Source: Gemmatimonadota bacterium (GTDB lineage Bacteria; Gemmatimonadota; Gemmatimonadetes; Gemmatimonadales; GWC2-71-9). From it: a stretch of DNA of 64,000 nt. The DNA is taken from positions 1-64,000 of the forward strand of contig SHZT01000004.1 of NCBI GenBank assembly GCA_009692185.1, read 5' to 3'. Numbering within the stretch: the first letter of the stretch is position 1; each line of letters starts with the position of its first letter. A program made the position numbers and the translations under genes. A model generated the notes under the pieces. It was not told where the DNA came from and did no database searches. It saw nothing but the letters and a program-made list of their open reading frames with translations. This document shows, piece by piece, positions 1-8,060 of this stretch.

Positions 1-2
1 CG

Positions 3-116
3 CAGATTCCGGCCTGGATTGCAGACTACAATGCCGTCGCGCCGCACTCGGCGCTCGGCTATCAGTCACCCCAGCAGTACCGGAGCACCCGGCTCATGGT
101 AGGTCCGAAGTGTTAG
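3..116 (+). pseudogene. IS3-family transposase (OrfB), C-terminal end only
   Basis: The frame from base 3 reads through a conserved IS3/IS150-type integrase tail (WIADYN, then PHSALGYQSPQQYR) and stops at TAG 114-116. This is the end of the DDE integrase core of an IS3-family OrfB. The rest lies left of the window, so it cannot be told whether the element is complete. I could not identify a convincing terminal inverted repeat in the next 200 bases. It is the only mobile-element sequence seen in the window. Confidence 0.8.
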
Positions 117-338
117 CCCAAACTGCCTCACGAAATGGGGTACAGAGCAGCAACGTCCAGGTACTGGAGGACCTGTCGGCTTACGAGGGTCAGGATCGGC
201 GGGTTCCGCGCAGCGCGTTCCGGCCGGCCAGCGCAGGGTGGGAGTCAGAGGTTGCTAGCGCGAGCGGACGCCCGCCGATCCGTGCTCCGCAGATCTAGCG
301 ATCTACTGGAGTGGAGCTGACCGAGCAGCGTCAGGCGG

Positions 339-583
339 CTAGGTCGTTATCCGCACGGCATCGTGCAGGAACTCGAGGGCGATGTCGGCTCCGTTTGGCC
401 AGACCAGTGTGTGAAACTCTGGATGCACGGTGAAGGTCCTGATGTAGCTCAGCTCGAGCAACGGCTCGAACACCGGTCCCCACAGCGCTGGGCGGAGATC
501 CACTTCCCCAGCCGTGCCGTCCCGGAACCGGAGCCAGATCACATAGTCGCCAACGTACCGGCCTCCATGACGTGGTAGTCCAT
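339..583 (-). pseudogene. DUF2442 family protein, probable N-terminal frameshift
   Basis: The frame 542 to 339 (GTG at 542) encodes a DUF2442-type domain: DGTAGEVDL, GPVFEPL and the family hallmark WPNGADIALEFLHD. A conserved-looking N-terminus begins at ATG 583 (MDYHVMEAG) in a different frame, and the domain frame continues RYVGDYVIWLRFRDG. An indel near 560 therefore separates the start from the domain. If translation begins at GTG 542, a 67-residue shortened protein is still possible. The gene lies 4 bases downstream of a DUF4160 remnant; the two families are often neighbours, and a toxin-antitoxin-like role is only a suggestion. Function unknown. Confidence 0.6.
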
Positions 584-587
584 TTTC

Positions 588-680
588 TCATTCCAAGGGT
601 GCAATCCGCTTGAGCGGCTCGTGCTGGCGGGCCAGGTCCCAGTTGGTCAACAACGCTTCTCGATCCGGATTCCAAGGGCC
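588..680 (-). pseudogene. DUF4160 protein remnant (C-terminal ~28 residues)
   Basis: The short frame ending at TGA 590-588 reads NPDREALLTNWDLARQHEPL and then KRIAPLE. This matches the C-terminus of DUF4160 proteins (helix with a 'LL.NW' motif and terminal 'I.PL'). The upstream part is missing: the frame runs directly into the end of the neighbouring GIY-YIG nuclease gene. It sits immediately before a DUF2442 gene, the usual partner. Inference: a deletion brought the nuclease gene up against the tail of this pair. Confidence 0.5.
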
Positions 681-683
681 GCT

Positions 684-1778
684 TTAGTTCGGGGTGAGAG
701 GCTCGGTCCGCTTCAGCGCCCCCGGGTGTTTCCGGAACCAGCTCATCAGCAGCAGCATTTCCTCAATGCCGTCCACCGGCAGGTGAACGCCCGGCTGTTC
801 CTCCGCCGTGGCGTGCTCCGCGACGAGCGCCTGGAATGCCTCGCGCTCGATCGGGGTGTGGGGCGTCGGGGCGGACGCGCAGACCCGCGCCCGCCGGATG
901 ACATACGAACGATCGTCGCCGAACGCACCGGGGCAGTGATACACGAATGACAGCGTCGCGATGGCCGTGCGCGTGCGCGTGAGCGCCGCGAGCAGCCATT
1001 CCAGCGCCTCGAACCGGTCGCGCCAGCGCGTGGCGACTTCGAAGTGGTCCGAGTTGCTCGCGGCGTTCATGGCCGCAACTACGCGGTCCAGCGGCGCAAT
1101 ACCCAGCCCCTCCAGGAACCCCAGCGCCACGCCGACCCGTCCGCGGTAGTCTCCCTCGGTCACGAGCCCTGCGCAGGGACCAGCGCACGTCCCCAGCTCG
1201 TGGCGAATGCAGGCCGCGCGGCGCGCCACGGCGAACAGGTCCCCCTGCTCGGCGTACACCACCGGCATGTCCAGCGCGCAGTCCCTGAGTCCCAGCAGAT
1301 CGTTCAGCACCCGCACGGATTCGGCCAGCCGGCGTGACGCGGGGAGCGGTCCGTACAATCGTTCGCTCGTTCCTCCGTTCGCTCGTTCGCTCGTTCGCTT
1401 TCCCGCATAGATCTTCGGCGCCGGCCCCTCCGCCACTTTCACGAACGCCACCCTCCGCGCCCGGTTCATCTGGACGTTGAAGTGGGGGTGACACCGCTGG
1501 ATCTGTCGCAGCTCGCCCAGGTGGGCCGCGAACTCGGAGGGCTGGTAGTCCCATTCGATCCGCTCGGTCATCTCCAGGATGCGGAGCTGCCGGTCGTCGT
1601 CGGACCCAGGAGCGAAATAGGAATTGAGGCGGGCGCGGAGCCGCTTGGCTTTTCCGACGTACACCACCCGCCCCAGTGGGTCGAGCATGCGGTAGACCGC
1701 CGGTCGGTTCTCCGCGAGCGGAATCGTCCGCCGCTTGAGGGTCTCAATGTCCCCGAGGGGAAGGGTGAGGGAACTCAC
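684..1778 (-). CDS. UvrC-like (Cho-type) GIY-YIG endonuclease
   Basis: 364 residues from the GTG at 1778, which overlaps the mutM stop as GTGA and so is translationally coupled. Residues ~20-60 form a GIY-YIG nuclease domain (PAVYRMLDPLGRVVYVGKAK then LRARLNSYF). The UvrC-type cysteine cluster CIRHELGTCAGPC follows mid-protein. There is no UVR motif, RNase H-like nuclease or HhH region, so this is a Cho-like short UvrC homologue rather than full UvrC. The likely role is 3' incision in nucleotide excision repair; pairing with mutM supports DNA repair. A GCGAACGA-type octamer repeat is translated inside the protein just before LYGPLPASRR. Confidence 0.8.
   Translation of the reverse strand: MSSLTLPLGDIETLKRRTIPLAENRPAVYRMLDPLGRVVYVGKAKRLRARLNSYFAPGSDDDRQLRILEMTERIEWDYQPSEFAAHLGELRQIQRCHPHFNVQMNRARRVAFVKVAEGPAPKIYAGKRTSERANGGTSERLYGPLPASRRLAESVRVLNDLLGLRDCALDMPVVYAEQGDLFAVARRAACIRHELGTCAGPCAGLVTEGDYRGRVGVALGFLEGLGIAPLDRVVAAMNAASNSDHFEVATRWRDRFEALEWLLAALTRTRTAIATLSFVYHCPGAFGDDRSYVIRRARVCASAPTPHTPIEREAFQALVAEHATAEEQPGVHLPVDGIEEMLLLMSWFRKHPGALKRTEPLTPN
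1360..1402. repeat. Octamer microsatellite (CGTTCGCT)n inside the UvrC-like gene
   Basis: Imperfect tandem copies of CGTTCGCT/CGTTCCTC lie within the GIY-YIG nuclease frame and encode a hydrophilic Arg/Ser/Glu-rich insert. A unit of 8 is not a multiple of 3, so gain or loss of one copy would shift the frame and cut off the C-terminal half. Confidence 0.75.
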
Positions 1779-2611
1779 CCTCCGACCGCCTGACAGCGCC
1801 AGCAGAACGTGGTCGCGCGGGCGTCGATCGCGTGCGTGGTCGCGAGGCGCGCGCCGCACCGCCGGCACGGCTCCCCGCCGCGGCCATACACCATGAGCGA
1901 AAACTGGTAGTTGCCCTTCTCCCCGGTGCCCGTGCGATAGTCGCGGAACGTCGTGCCGTTCGCGCGGATGGCGCTGGCCAGCACCCGGCGCACCGCGCCG
2001 TGCAAGCGCTGAGCGGCGGCCCGGTCCACCCGGTTCGCCGGCAGCGAGGGGTCAATTCGCGCGCGGAACAGCGCCTCGTTGGCGTAGATGTTGCCGACCC
2101 CGGCCAGGCGCCGCTGGTCCATGATCACTTTCTTGATGGCCTGCCGGCTCCTGGTGAGTGTGCCGACGAACTGGTCCACTCCGAAGTCATCGGCCAGCGG
2201 CTCCGGCCCGATCCGCGCCGAATACGCACGCCACGCGTCAGGATCGAGCAGCAGCAGCGTGCCGAGTCGCCGGACGTCGCGGTACACCAGTGTCTCGCCC
2301 TTGCCGAGCGAGGCTTCCAGCACGGCGTAGCGGCGCTCGGCGGCGGTGAGGGGCTGGTCGTAGATCAACAGGGAGCCGCTCATTCCCGGCTGGATCACCA
2401 GCCGGGAACCAGACGACAACTCGATCACCGCGTGCTTCGCGCGCCGCGTCATTCCTGACACGCGCACATTCGAGAGCGCGGCGATGACGCGACGCTTGGT
2501 CGTGTGATAGAGAATGTCGGTCTTGTGAAGTTTCGGGTCCCGGAGCCGCCGGCCGACCAGCCGGGGCGCGAGTTGCCGGACGATCGTCTCGACTTCAGGA
2601 AGCTCGGGCAC
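1775..2611 (-). CDS. mutM: Formamidopyrimidine-DNA glycosylase
   Basis: 278 residues from GTG 2611, giving an N-terminal PELPEVETIVRQL in which the proline after the initiator is the catalytic Schiff-base nucleophile; this fixes the start. The C-terminus carries the zinc finger CRRCG...CWRCQ (C-x2-C-x16-C-x2-C). The enzyme excises 8-oxoguanine and formamidopyrimidines and nicks the abasic site by beta/delta elimination. It overlaps the purD 3' end by 17 bases upstream and the UvrC-like gene by 4 bases downstream, making one leftward transcription unit. Confidence 0.95.
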   Translation of the reverse strand: MPELPEVETIVRQLAPRLVGRRLRDPKLHKTDILYHTTKRRVIAALSNVRVSGMTRRAKHAVIELSSGSRLVIQPGMSGSLLIYDQPLTAAERRYAVLEASLGKGETLVYRDVRRLGTLLLLDPDAWRAYSARIGPEPLADDFGVDQFVGTLTRSRQAIKKVIMDQRRLAGVGNIYANEALFRARIDPSLPANRVDRAAAQRLHGAVRRVLASAIRANGTTFRDYRTGTGEKGNYQFSLMVYGRGGEPCRRCGARLATTHAIDARATTFCWRCQAVGG

Positions 2612-3872
2612 GCGCCGCCTCGCGCCAGGCGATGTCCCGGCGGAATACCTTGCCTTCAAAGTCCACGGCCTCGGCCAGGGCCTGGCTGGCCGCCCGGGCC
2701 GAGGCGATATCGGGTCCCAGGCCCGTCGCGCACAACACGCGCCCTCCCGACGTGCGAAGTGTGCCACCGGGGTCCAGCGTCGTGCCCGCGTGGAACATCA
2801 GCGCATCCGGGGGAAGGAGCTGGGGAAGCGAGATCGGCACGCCTTTGACCGGGGCGTCAGGGTACCCGCGCGAGGCGAGCACCGTGGTGACTGCCGCACC
2901 CTTCGGCCGGCGAACCGCGTGCGTGGGGCGCCAGGCTTCGCCGCTCCCGATGGCCCACAGGTCCTGGACCAGCGTATCGTCGAGCAGGGGGAGAATCACC
3001 TGCGTCTCGGGATCGCCGAAGCGGCAATTGAACTCGATGACCGACGGCTGGCCTTCGGGAGAAATCATCAGGCCCGCGTACAACAGTCCACGATACGGCG
3101 CGCCGTCCCTGGCCATCTGGCGCAGTGTCGGTTCCAGGATCGTACGCTGGACCTCGTTCAGCAGCGCGTCAGTCACCAGGGACACCGGCGAGTAGGCACC
3201 CATGCCGCCGGTGTTGGGCCCCGTGTCTCCGTCGAGCAGGCGTTTGTGGTCCTGGGCCGGCGGAAGGATGACGATCCGCTCGCCATCTGTCAGCGCGAGC
3301 ACGGACAGTTCCTCCCCCTCGAGGAACTCCTCGATCACCACCTCGCGTCCGGCGTCGCCAAACTTGCCGTCGAACATTTCCGTGGCCGCCTGGCGGGCGG
3401 CGGCGCGCGACTCACATACGACCGCGCCTTTCCCCGCCGCCAGGCCCGACGCCTTCACCACCACCGGTTCCCGGTGCTGGGTGAGGTGGGGGAGGGCCTG
3501 TTCGAGACTGGTAAACGTGCGGCTCGCGGCGGTGGGCACGCCGGCCCGGGTCATGACCTCCTTGGCCCAGGCCTTCGAGGCTTCGATGCGAGCGGCCGAG
3601 GCGGTGGGACCGAACGCCGCGTGTCCCGCGCGGGAGAGGGTATCAACCAGCCCCAGGGCGAGTGGGCCCTCGGGGCCGACGATCGTGAGGTCGATGTTGA
3701 ATTCGCGCACGGCCCGGAGAATGGCGGCGTGGTCGTCTGGGGAAGCAGGAATGTTTCGGCCGAGCTGCGCCGTGCCGGCATTGCCGGGGGCGCACCATAC
3801 GGTCGCCGAGCGGGCGAGGAGCCAGCAGAGCGCGTGCTCGCGCCCCCCGCCGCCGACGACCAATACCCTCAC
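2595..3872 (-). CDS. purD: Phosphoribosylamine-glycine ligase (GAR synthetase)
   Basis: 425 residues, the normal family length. The N-terminus MRVLVVGGGGREHALCW is the PurD N-domain glycine-rich signature. The ATP-grasp region contains VVKASGLAAGKGA, and the metal/ATP-binding FNCRFGDPETQ follows at ~290. It catalyses step 2 of de novo purine synthesis (phosphoribosylamine + glycine + ATP to GAR). The ATG overlaps the M48 protease stop (ATGA). Nothing unusual is seen. Confidence 0.95.
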   Translation of the reverse strand: MRVLVVGGGGREHALCWLLARSATVWCAPGNAGTAQLGRNIPASPDDHAAILRAVREFNIDLTIVGPEGPLALGLVDTLSRAGHAAFGPTASAARIEASKAWAKEVMTRAGVPTAASRTFTSLEQALPHLTQHREPVVVKASGLAAGKGAVVCESRAAARQAATEMFDGKFGDAGREVVIEEFLEGEELSVLALTDGERIVILPPAQDHKRLLDGDTGPNTGGMGAYSPVSLVTDALLNEVQRTILEPTLRQMARDGAPYRGLLYAGLMISPEGQPSVIEFNCRFGDPETQVILPLLDDTLVQDLWAIGSGEAWRPTHAVRRPKGAAVTTVLASRGYPDAPVKGVPISLPQLLPPDALMFHAGTTLDPGGTLRTSGGRVLCATGLGPDIASARAASQALAEAVDFEGKVFRRDIAWREAARARAS

Positions 3873-4867
3873 CGCTTGGTGGCGTCCTTGAAGGCGTCCG
3901 AGACCGCCTGCGCGGCCTTCTTCGCCGCGTCCACGACGCTGCCCGCCGTCTTCTTCGCTTCGCGGGCATAATGGCCGGCGGCGTCAGCCAGGTCGTTCGC
4001 GAGGGGACGCTCGGCCTGCTCGGCGCCGCGGCGTGCGTATTCGCCCTTCATGATCTTGCCGTACTCGCCGGCGGCAACCCACCGCTCCAGCTCCGCGGCG
4101 CGCAGCGTATTGAACGGGTGCGTGGCGCCGAGCGTGTTGATGATCTTGTACACGGTATCTACGGCGCCGCCCTGTTCCTCGTACTCACGGGCCTGGTCCA
4201 TGAAGGCCTTGAGGTCGGTCTCTCCCGGCGAGCCGCCGCCCGCGAGCTTGAGGAACACCCGCATGGCTGCGTCCGGGTCCTGGGCGCCGATCAGGCCCGC
4301 GCGGTCCGCTGACAACTCGCTCTTCCGGGACCATTCGAGCAGTGCCAGCTGCACCGGCAGAAGCACCAGCCCCGCGAGGAACGGCAGGTTCTGGAAGCCG
4401 ACAGTGAGAATCAGGACGAGCAGGGTGCGGTAAAGCGCGTGCCCGCTCATCACGTGTCCGAGCTCATGCGAGATGAGCACGCGAAGCTCATCGTGATTGA
4501 GCAGACCGACGGCGCCGGAGTTGAGGATGATGAACGGACGATCCATCCCGATGGCGCCGGCATTCACGATCGGTGTCTGCGTGATGAACAGGTCCGGCCG
4601 CTCCGGGCAGTCCATCGTGGTGCAGACTTCGGTGAGCAGTGTGTGCAGGACCGGGAACTGGGTCGGCCCGGTGCGCACCGCGTTGGCCTGGAACAGGAGC
4701 CGGATACCGCGCTCGCCGAAGAATCCCACGATGCGCTTCACCACTTCGTCGAACCCCGGAACCGAGCGCAGCGATTGCAGGGCCGCGCGGTCGGCGGGGT
4801 GTTCCCACGCGACCGGTGAAATGTCTTTGAGAATGAGACGGGAACGGGCAGCGGGAATGCTGGTCAT
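3869..4867 (-). CDS. M48-family zinc metalloprotease
   Basis: 332 residues from ATG 4867, chosen because a GGAG sits just upstream; longer in-frame starts have no support. The zinc motif HELGHVMSGH is followed by two hydrophobic segments (TLLVLILTVGF, FLAGLVLLPVQLAL) and then SELSADRAG, whose glutamate is the third ligand region in Ste24/HtpX-like M48 enzymes. The last ~45 residues are Ala/Lys-rich and helical (AKKTAGSVVDAAKKAAQAV), an amphipathic tail of unknown purpose. It probably acts at the inner membrane in protein quality control; the substrate cannot be inferred. It is coupled to purD by ATGA. Confidence 0.85.
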   Translation of the reverse strand: MTSIPAARSRLILKDISPVAWEHPADRAALQSLRSVPGFDEVVKRIVGFFGERGIRLLFQANAVRTGPTQFPVLHTLLTEVCTTMDCPERPDLFITQTPIVNAGAIGMDRPFIILNSGAVGLLNHDELRVLISHELGHVMSGHALYRTLLVLILTVGFQNLPFLAGLVLLPVQLALLEWSRKSELSADRAGLIGAQDPDAAMRVFLKLAGGGSPGETDLKAFMDQAREYEEQGGAVDTVYKIINTLGATHPFNTLRAAELERWVAAGEYGKIMKGEYARRGAEQAERPLANDLADAAGHYAREAKKTAGSVVDAAKKAAQAVSDAFKDATKR

Positions 4868-4934
4868 GTCGGTCTCCGGGTGAAGGACTGCTTGTCCCCC
4901 GTACGCTCCGCCCACGGGCCGGTTTCAGGGCGGT

Positions 4935-6110
4935 TCACTTACCGGCCCTTGCCAGTGCCTGCTCCAGGTCCGCCATCAGGTCGCCCACGTCCTCGATGCC
5001 GACCGAAAGGCGCACCAAGCCATCCGTGAGACCCATCGCGTCCCGCATTTCCTTCGGCACTGACGCATGCGTCATGGACGCCGGGTGCCCGATCAGGCTC
5101 TCGACCCCGCCCAGTGACTCCGCCAGCGCGAACAGCCGTGTCGCTTCGACCATCGCGCGCGCCCGCTCGAGCGAGCCCAGTTCGATCGAGATCATTCCTC
5201 CGAAGCCGGACATTTGCCTGCAGGCCAGGTCGTGCTGGGGGTGCGAGGGCAGACCGGGGAAGTAGACCCGCCTGACCGCCGAGTGCTTCTCCAGCCACTC
5301 CGCTATTCGGCGCCCGTTCGCATCGTGCTGACGCATTCTGATGGCCAATGTCTTGGTGCCTCGCAGGGCGAGCCAGCAGTCCAGCGGGCCCGGGACTGCG
5401 CCCGACGCGTTCTGCAGGAACTGCAGGCGCTCGGCGATATCATCCCGGTTTACCACGACGATTCCACCGACCATGTCGCTATGGCCGTTCAGGTATTTCG
5501 TCGTTGAATGAAGAATGATGTCGCTACCAAATTCGAGAGGGCGCTGAAAGCATGGTGTCGCGAAGGTGTTATCTACGGCGAGGAGGATTCCGCGGGCCTT
5601 TGTCAGCTGGGCGACGGCCGTGAGGTCGGTGATTCGCATCAGCGGGTTCGTCGGCGTTTCGACGAACACCATCTTCGTCTTCGGCGTGATGGCCGCGGCG
5701 ACGCGGTCGGTTTCGCGACTGTCTACGAACGTGAACGTGAGGCCGAGTCGGCCGAAGACCTGGGTCATCAGGCGGTGGGTCCCGCCATAGACGTTCTCGC
5801 CCGCGACCACGTGATCCCCGGCCGAGAACAGTTTGAGAACCGTGTCGGTGGCAGCGGTGCCTGAAGCGAAGGCGAATCCGTGGCGCCCCCCTTCCAGGGC
5901 CGCAACGTTCTTTTCCAAGGCGTCGCGCGTTGGGTTCCGCGTGCGCGCGTACTCGAAGCCTTTGTGCTCGCCGAGGCCCTGCTGGACGTACGTGGAGGTC
6001 TGGTAAACCGGTGTCATGATGGCGCCGGTGGATGGGTCGGGTTGCTGCCCCGCGTGGACCGCGCGGGTGGCGAAAGCGTCCTTCAAATCATCATCGCTGA
6101 TGCGGGTCAT
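4935..6110 (-). CDS. Cystathionine gamma-synthase / gamma-lyase family PLP enzyme
   Basis: 391 residues from ATG 6110 (MTRISDDDLKDAFATRAVHA). Fold-type I PLP enzyme of the Cys/Met metabolism family: YARTRNPTRDALE, the ETPTNP motif and PLP lysine K205 in HSTTKYLNGHSDMVGG. Alternatives are cystathionine gamma-synthase (metB), O-acyl-homoserine sulfhydrylase (metZ) or gamma-lyase; sequence alone does not separate them. It stands alone, divergent from the response-regulator/glmM operon, with a weak candidate promoter. Confidence 0.9.
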   Translation of the reverse strand: MTRISDDDLKDAFATRAVHAGQQPDPSTGAIMTPVYQTSTYVQQGLGEHKGFEYARTRNPTRDALEKNVAALEGGRHGFAFASGTAATDTVLKLFSAGDHVVAGENVYGGTHRLMTQVFGRLGLTFTFVDSRETDRVAAAITPKTKMVFVETPTNPLMRITDLTAVAQLTKARGILLAVDNTFATPCFQRPLEFGSDIILHSTTKYLNGHSDMVGGIVVVNRDDIAERLQFLQNASGAVPGPLDCWLALRGTKTLAIRMRQHDANGRRIAEWLEKHSAVRRVYFPGLPSHPQHDLACRQMSGFGGMISIELGSLERARAMVEATRLFALAESLGGVESLIGHPASMTHASVPKEMRDAMGLTDGLVRLSVGIEDVGDLMADLEQALARAGK

Positions 6111-6139
6111 CGCGCGCCGCAGGAGAGGGGAGCGCCGGA

Positions 6140-6168
6140 ACGTAACCGGCTTCCGCGCGGCACGGCAA
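6140..6168 (-). promoter_or_regulatory. Weak candidate sigma70 promoter for the Cys/Met PLP gene
   Basis: On the minus strand TTGCCG (6168-6163) is followed after 17 bases by TTACGT (6145-6140), about 30 bases before ATG 6110. The -10 is poor; offered only because position and spacing fit. Confidence 0.25.
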
Positions 6169-6177
6169 GCGATTGGC

Positions 6178-6206
6178 TTGAAGCGTGTTACGGCGGACGG
6201 TACGTT
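6178..6206 (+). promoter_or_regulatory. Candidate sigma70 promoter for the response regulator-glmM-glmS-dtd-maf operon
   Basis: TTGAAG (6178-6183), a 17-base spacer, then TACGTT (6201-6206). A start near 6213 would leave almost no leader before ATG 6217. No other obvious promoter occurs in the 106-base divergent gap. Confidence 0.4.
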
Positions 6207-6216
6207 AGGGTTTGAA

Positions 6217-6708
6217 ATGGCTGACAGGAAGGTCACGATCCTCGTGGTCGACGACGAGCCGCCGGTGCGGAACGCCATGGTGCGCGTGGTGCAGGGCGCC
6301 GGCTATGCTGCTCTTGCCGCCGGCTCGGGATTGGCTGCCATCGCCATCCTCGAGAGTCAGCCGGTCGATCTCGTGGTGTCGGATCTGCAGATGCCCGGCA
6401 TGAACGGCATGCAACTGCTCGACGTGGTCCAGCGGCGCTGGCCTGGAGTGGCGACGGTCATGGTGACCGGTGTTACCGAACTCAACACGGCGGTGCAGAT
6501 GCTCCAGGCCGGCGCATTGAACGTGGAGCGGGCACTTGCGGAGCTGGGCGCCAACACCGGCAACCAGTTCGACCCCGACATCGTGGCCGCCTTCGTGCAG
6601 GCCTACGGCGGTTCCGGGGTTCGTCTTCCCATCCCCACACCGCGCATTGCGCATCGCCAGCTTCCGCAGGGCATCGCGGACGCCGTCGCGGTCTCCGCGG
6701 CATCGTGA
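6217..6708 (+). CDS. Response regulator with internally deleted receiver and HD-GYP tail remnant
   Basis: 163 residues from ATG 6217. Residues 6-100 are a receiver domain: acidic pair DDE (12-14), phospho-acceptor D56 (VVSDLQMPGMNG), T84 (VMVTG). Where a receiver should continue with the conserved Lys-Pro, the sequence goes from LQAGA (96-100) directly to ALAELGANTGNQFDPDIVAAF, which looks like the last helices of an HD-GYP phosphodiesterase. The beta5-alpha5 part with the switch lysine and the whole HD domain are absent, so signalling is probably lost. An in-frame deletion in an RpfG-like cyclic-di-GMP phosphodiesterase is the simplest reading. It is coupled to glmM by GTGA. Confidence 0.7.
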   Translation: MADRKVTILVVDDEPPVRNAMVRVVQGAGYAALAAGSGLAAIAILESQPVDLVVSDLQMPGMNGMQLLDVVQRRWPGVATVMVTGVTELNTAVQMLQAGALNVERALAELGANTGNQFDPDIVAAFVQAYGGSGVRLPIPTPRIAHRQLPQGIADAVAVSAAS

Positions 6709-8060
6709 CCGGTACGCTGATGGTCGGCGTCTCGGGAGTCCGGGGCGTCGTGGGCCGGGACCTGACGCCCGAAGTGGTCACCCGGTACGCCGCGGCCTTC
6801 GGAGCGCTGGTCCGCGAGGCGGGGCACCGGTCGGTCGTGCTCGCTCGTGACTCCCGCCAGTCCGGTCCCATGTTCTCGGCCATTGTCGAGGCGGCGCTCC
6901 AGGCGGCCGGCTGCCGCGTCATCGCCTGCGGAGTGATTCCGACCCCGACGGCCCAGCTGGCGGTGGAGCACCACCACGCCGGCGGCGGCATCATCGTCAC
7001 CGCGAGCCACAACCCCGTGGAATGGAACGCGCTCAAGTTCGTCGGGTCGGACGGCGTATTCCTCGATCAGGAATCCTGGCGGAGGCTCGAAGCCCTCATG
7101 TCGGCGCCGCCGGCCCCCGGCGGCGGCGGGGATACGGTTGTGGACGAGCAGGCCATCGCCCGGCATCTCGACCTCCTCTTTGCGTTGCCGATTGCAAATC
7201 CCCCGGCGGTTCGAGCGCGGAAGTTCCGAGTGGCGCTCGACTGCATACGCGGTGCGGGCGGGCCCATCATGACCCAGCTCCTGCACCGGCTGGGGTGCGA
7301 CGTGCATGGGATCAACCTGGAAGCCGACGGGGCATTCCCTCGCCCGCCGGAACCGGTTCCCGCAAATCTTGGCGCCCTTGCCGGCCTCGTGAAGAAGACC
7401 CGGGCCGACATCGGGATCGCGGTGGACCCGGACGTCGATCGACTTGCCCTGGTGGATGAGACCGGCGCGCCGATCGGCGAGGACTACACGCTCGCGTTCG
7501 CGGTTGAGGCGGTTCTGGCCCGGACGCCCGGCCCGGTGGTGGTGAACCTCTCGACATCGCTCGTGGTAGACGATGCGGCGCGGGCCTTCGGCGTCGCGGT
7601 GGAACGCGCGCCAGTTGGTGAGGCGAACGTTGCCCGCGTCATGCGCCGCCGTGGCGCTGTTGTCGGGGGGGAAGGGAACGGCGGGGTCATCCTGCCGGCG
7701 CTTCACCTGGGAAGAGATGCCCCGCTGGCGACCCTGCTTGTGCTCCAGCTGCTGGCCGGCGACGGGCGCCGGGTGAGTGAACGCGTCGCCGCCAGCCCGC
7801 GTTACGTTATCGTTAAGGACAAGGTGCCACGTGGGCCGCATGTGGAATCAGTGTACGCCGCCCTGCTGCAACAGTTCGCGGATGCCACGGTGGACCGGCA
7901 AGATGGCCTTCGGCTCGCCTGGCCCGACCGGTGGCTTCACGTGAGGCCATCGGGAACCGAGCCGGTCGTCCGGGTGATTGCGGAGGCGCGTACGTCGATA
8001 GATGCGGCGAACCTGATCGACCGCGCCAAGGCCGCATGTGTTTCGGAAGGAGCTCCCTGA
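6705..8060 (+). CDS. glmM: Phosphoglucosamine mutase
   Basis: 451 residues, GTG start overlapping the previous stop. Phosphohexomutase signatures are in order: active-site phosphoserine S101 in TASHNP, metal-binding DPDVDR, and the C-terminal phosphate-binding RPSGTEP. The immediate coupling to glmS (TGATG, one-base overlap) argues for glucosamine-6-phosphate to glucosamine-1-phosphate conversion for cell-wall UDP-GlcNAc, rather than phosphomannomutase activity, though dual specificity is possible. Confidence 0.88.
   Translation: MTGTLMVGVSGVRGVVGRDLTPEVVTRYAAAFGALVREAGHRSVVLARDSRQSGPMFSAIVEAALQAAGCRVIACGVIPTPTAQLAVEHHHAGGGIIVTASHNPVEWNALKFVGSDGVFLDQESWRRLEALMSAPPAPGGGGDTVVDEQAIARHLDLLFALPIANPPAVRARKFRVALDCIRGAGGPIMTQLLHRLGCDVHGINLEADGAFPRPPEPVPANLGALAGLVKKTRADIGIAVDPDVDRLALVDETGAPIGEDYTLAFAVEAVLARTPGPVVVNLSTSLVVDDAARAFGVAVERAPVGEANVARVMRRRGAVVGGEGNGGVILPALHLGRDAPLATLLVLQLLAGDGRRVSERVAASPRYVIVKDKVPRGPHVESVYAALLQQFADATVDRQDGLRLAWPDRWLHVRPSGTEPVVRVIAEARTSIDAANLIDRAKAACVSEGAP

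Noticed and set aside
117-338. Short frames of 61-62 codons after the IS3 end
   Set aside because: Two overlapping frames with no start signal or family resemblance; probably non-coding.
2790-3971. 393-codon plus-strand frame opposite purD
   Set aside because: Shadow of purD, no recognisable family.
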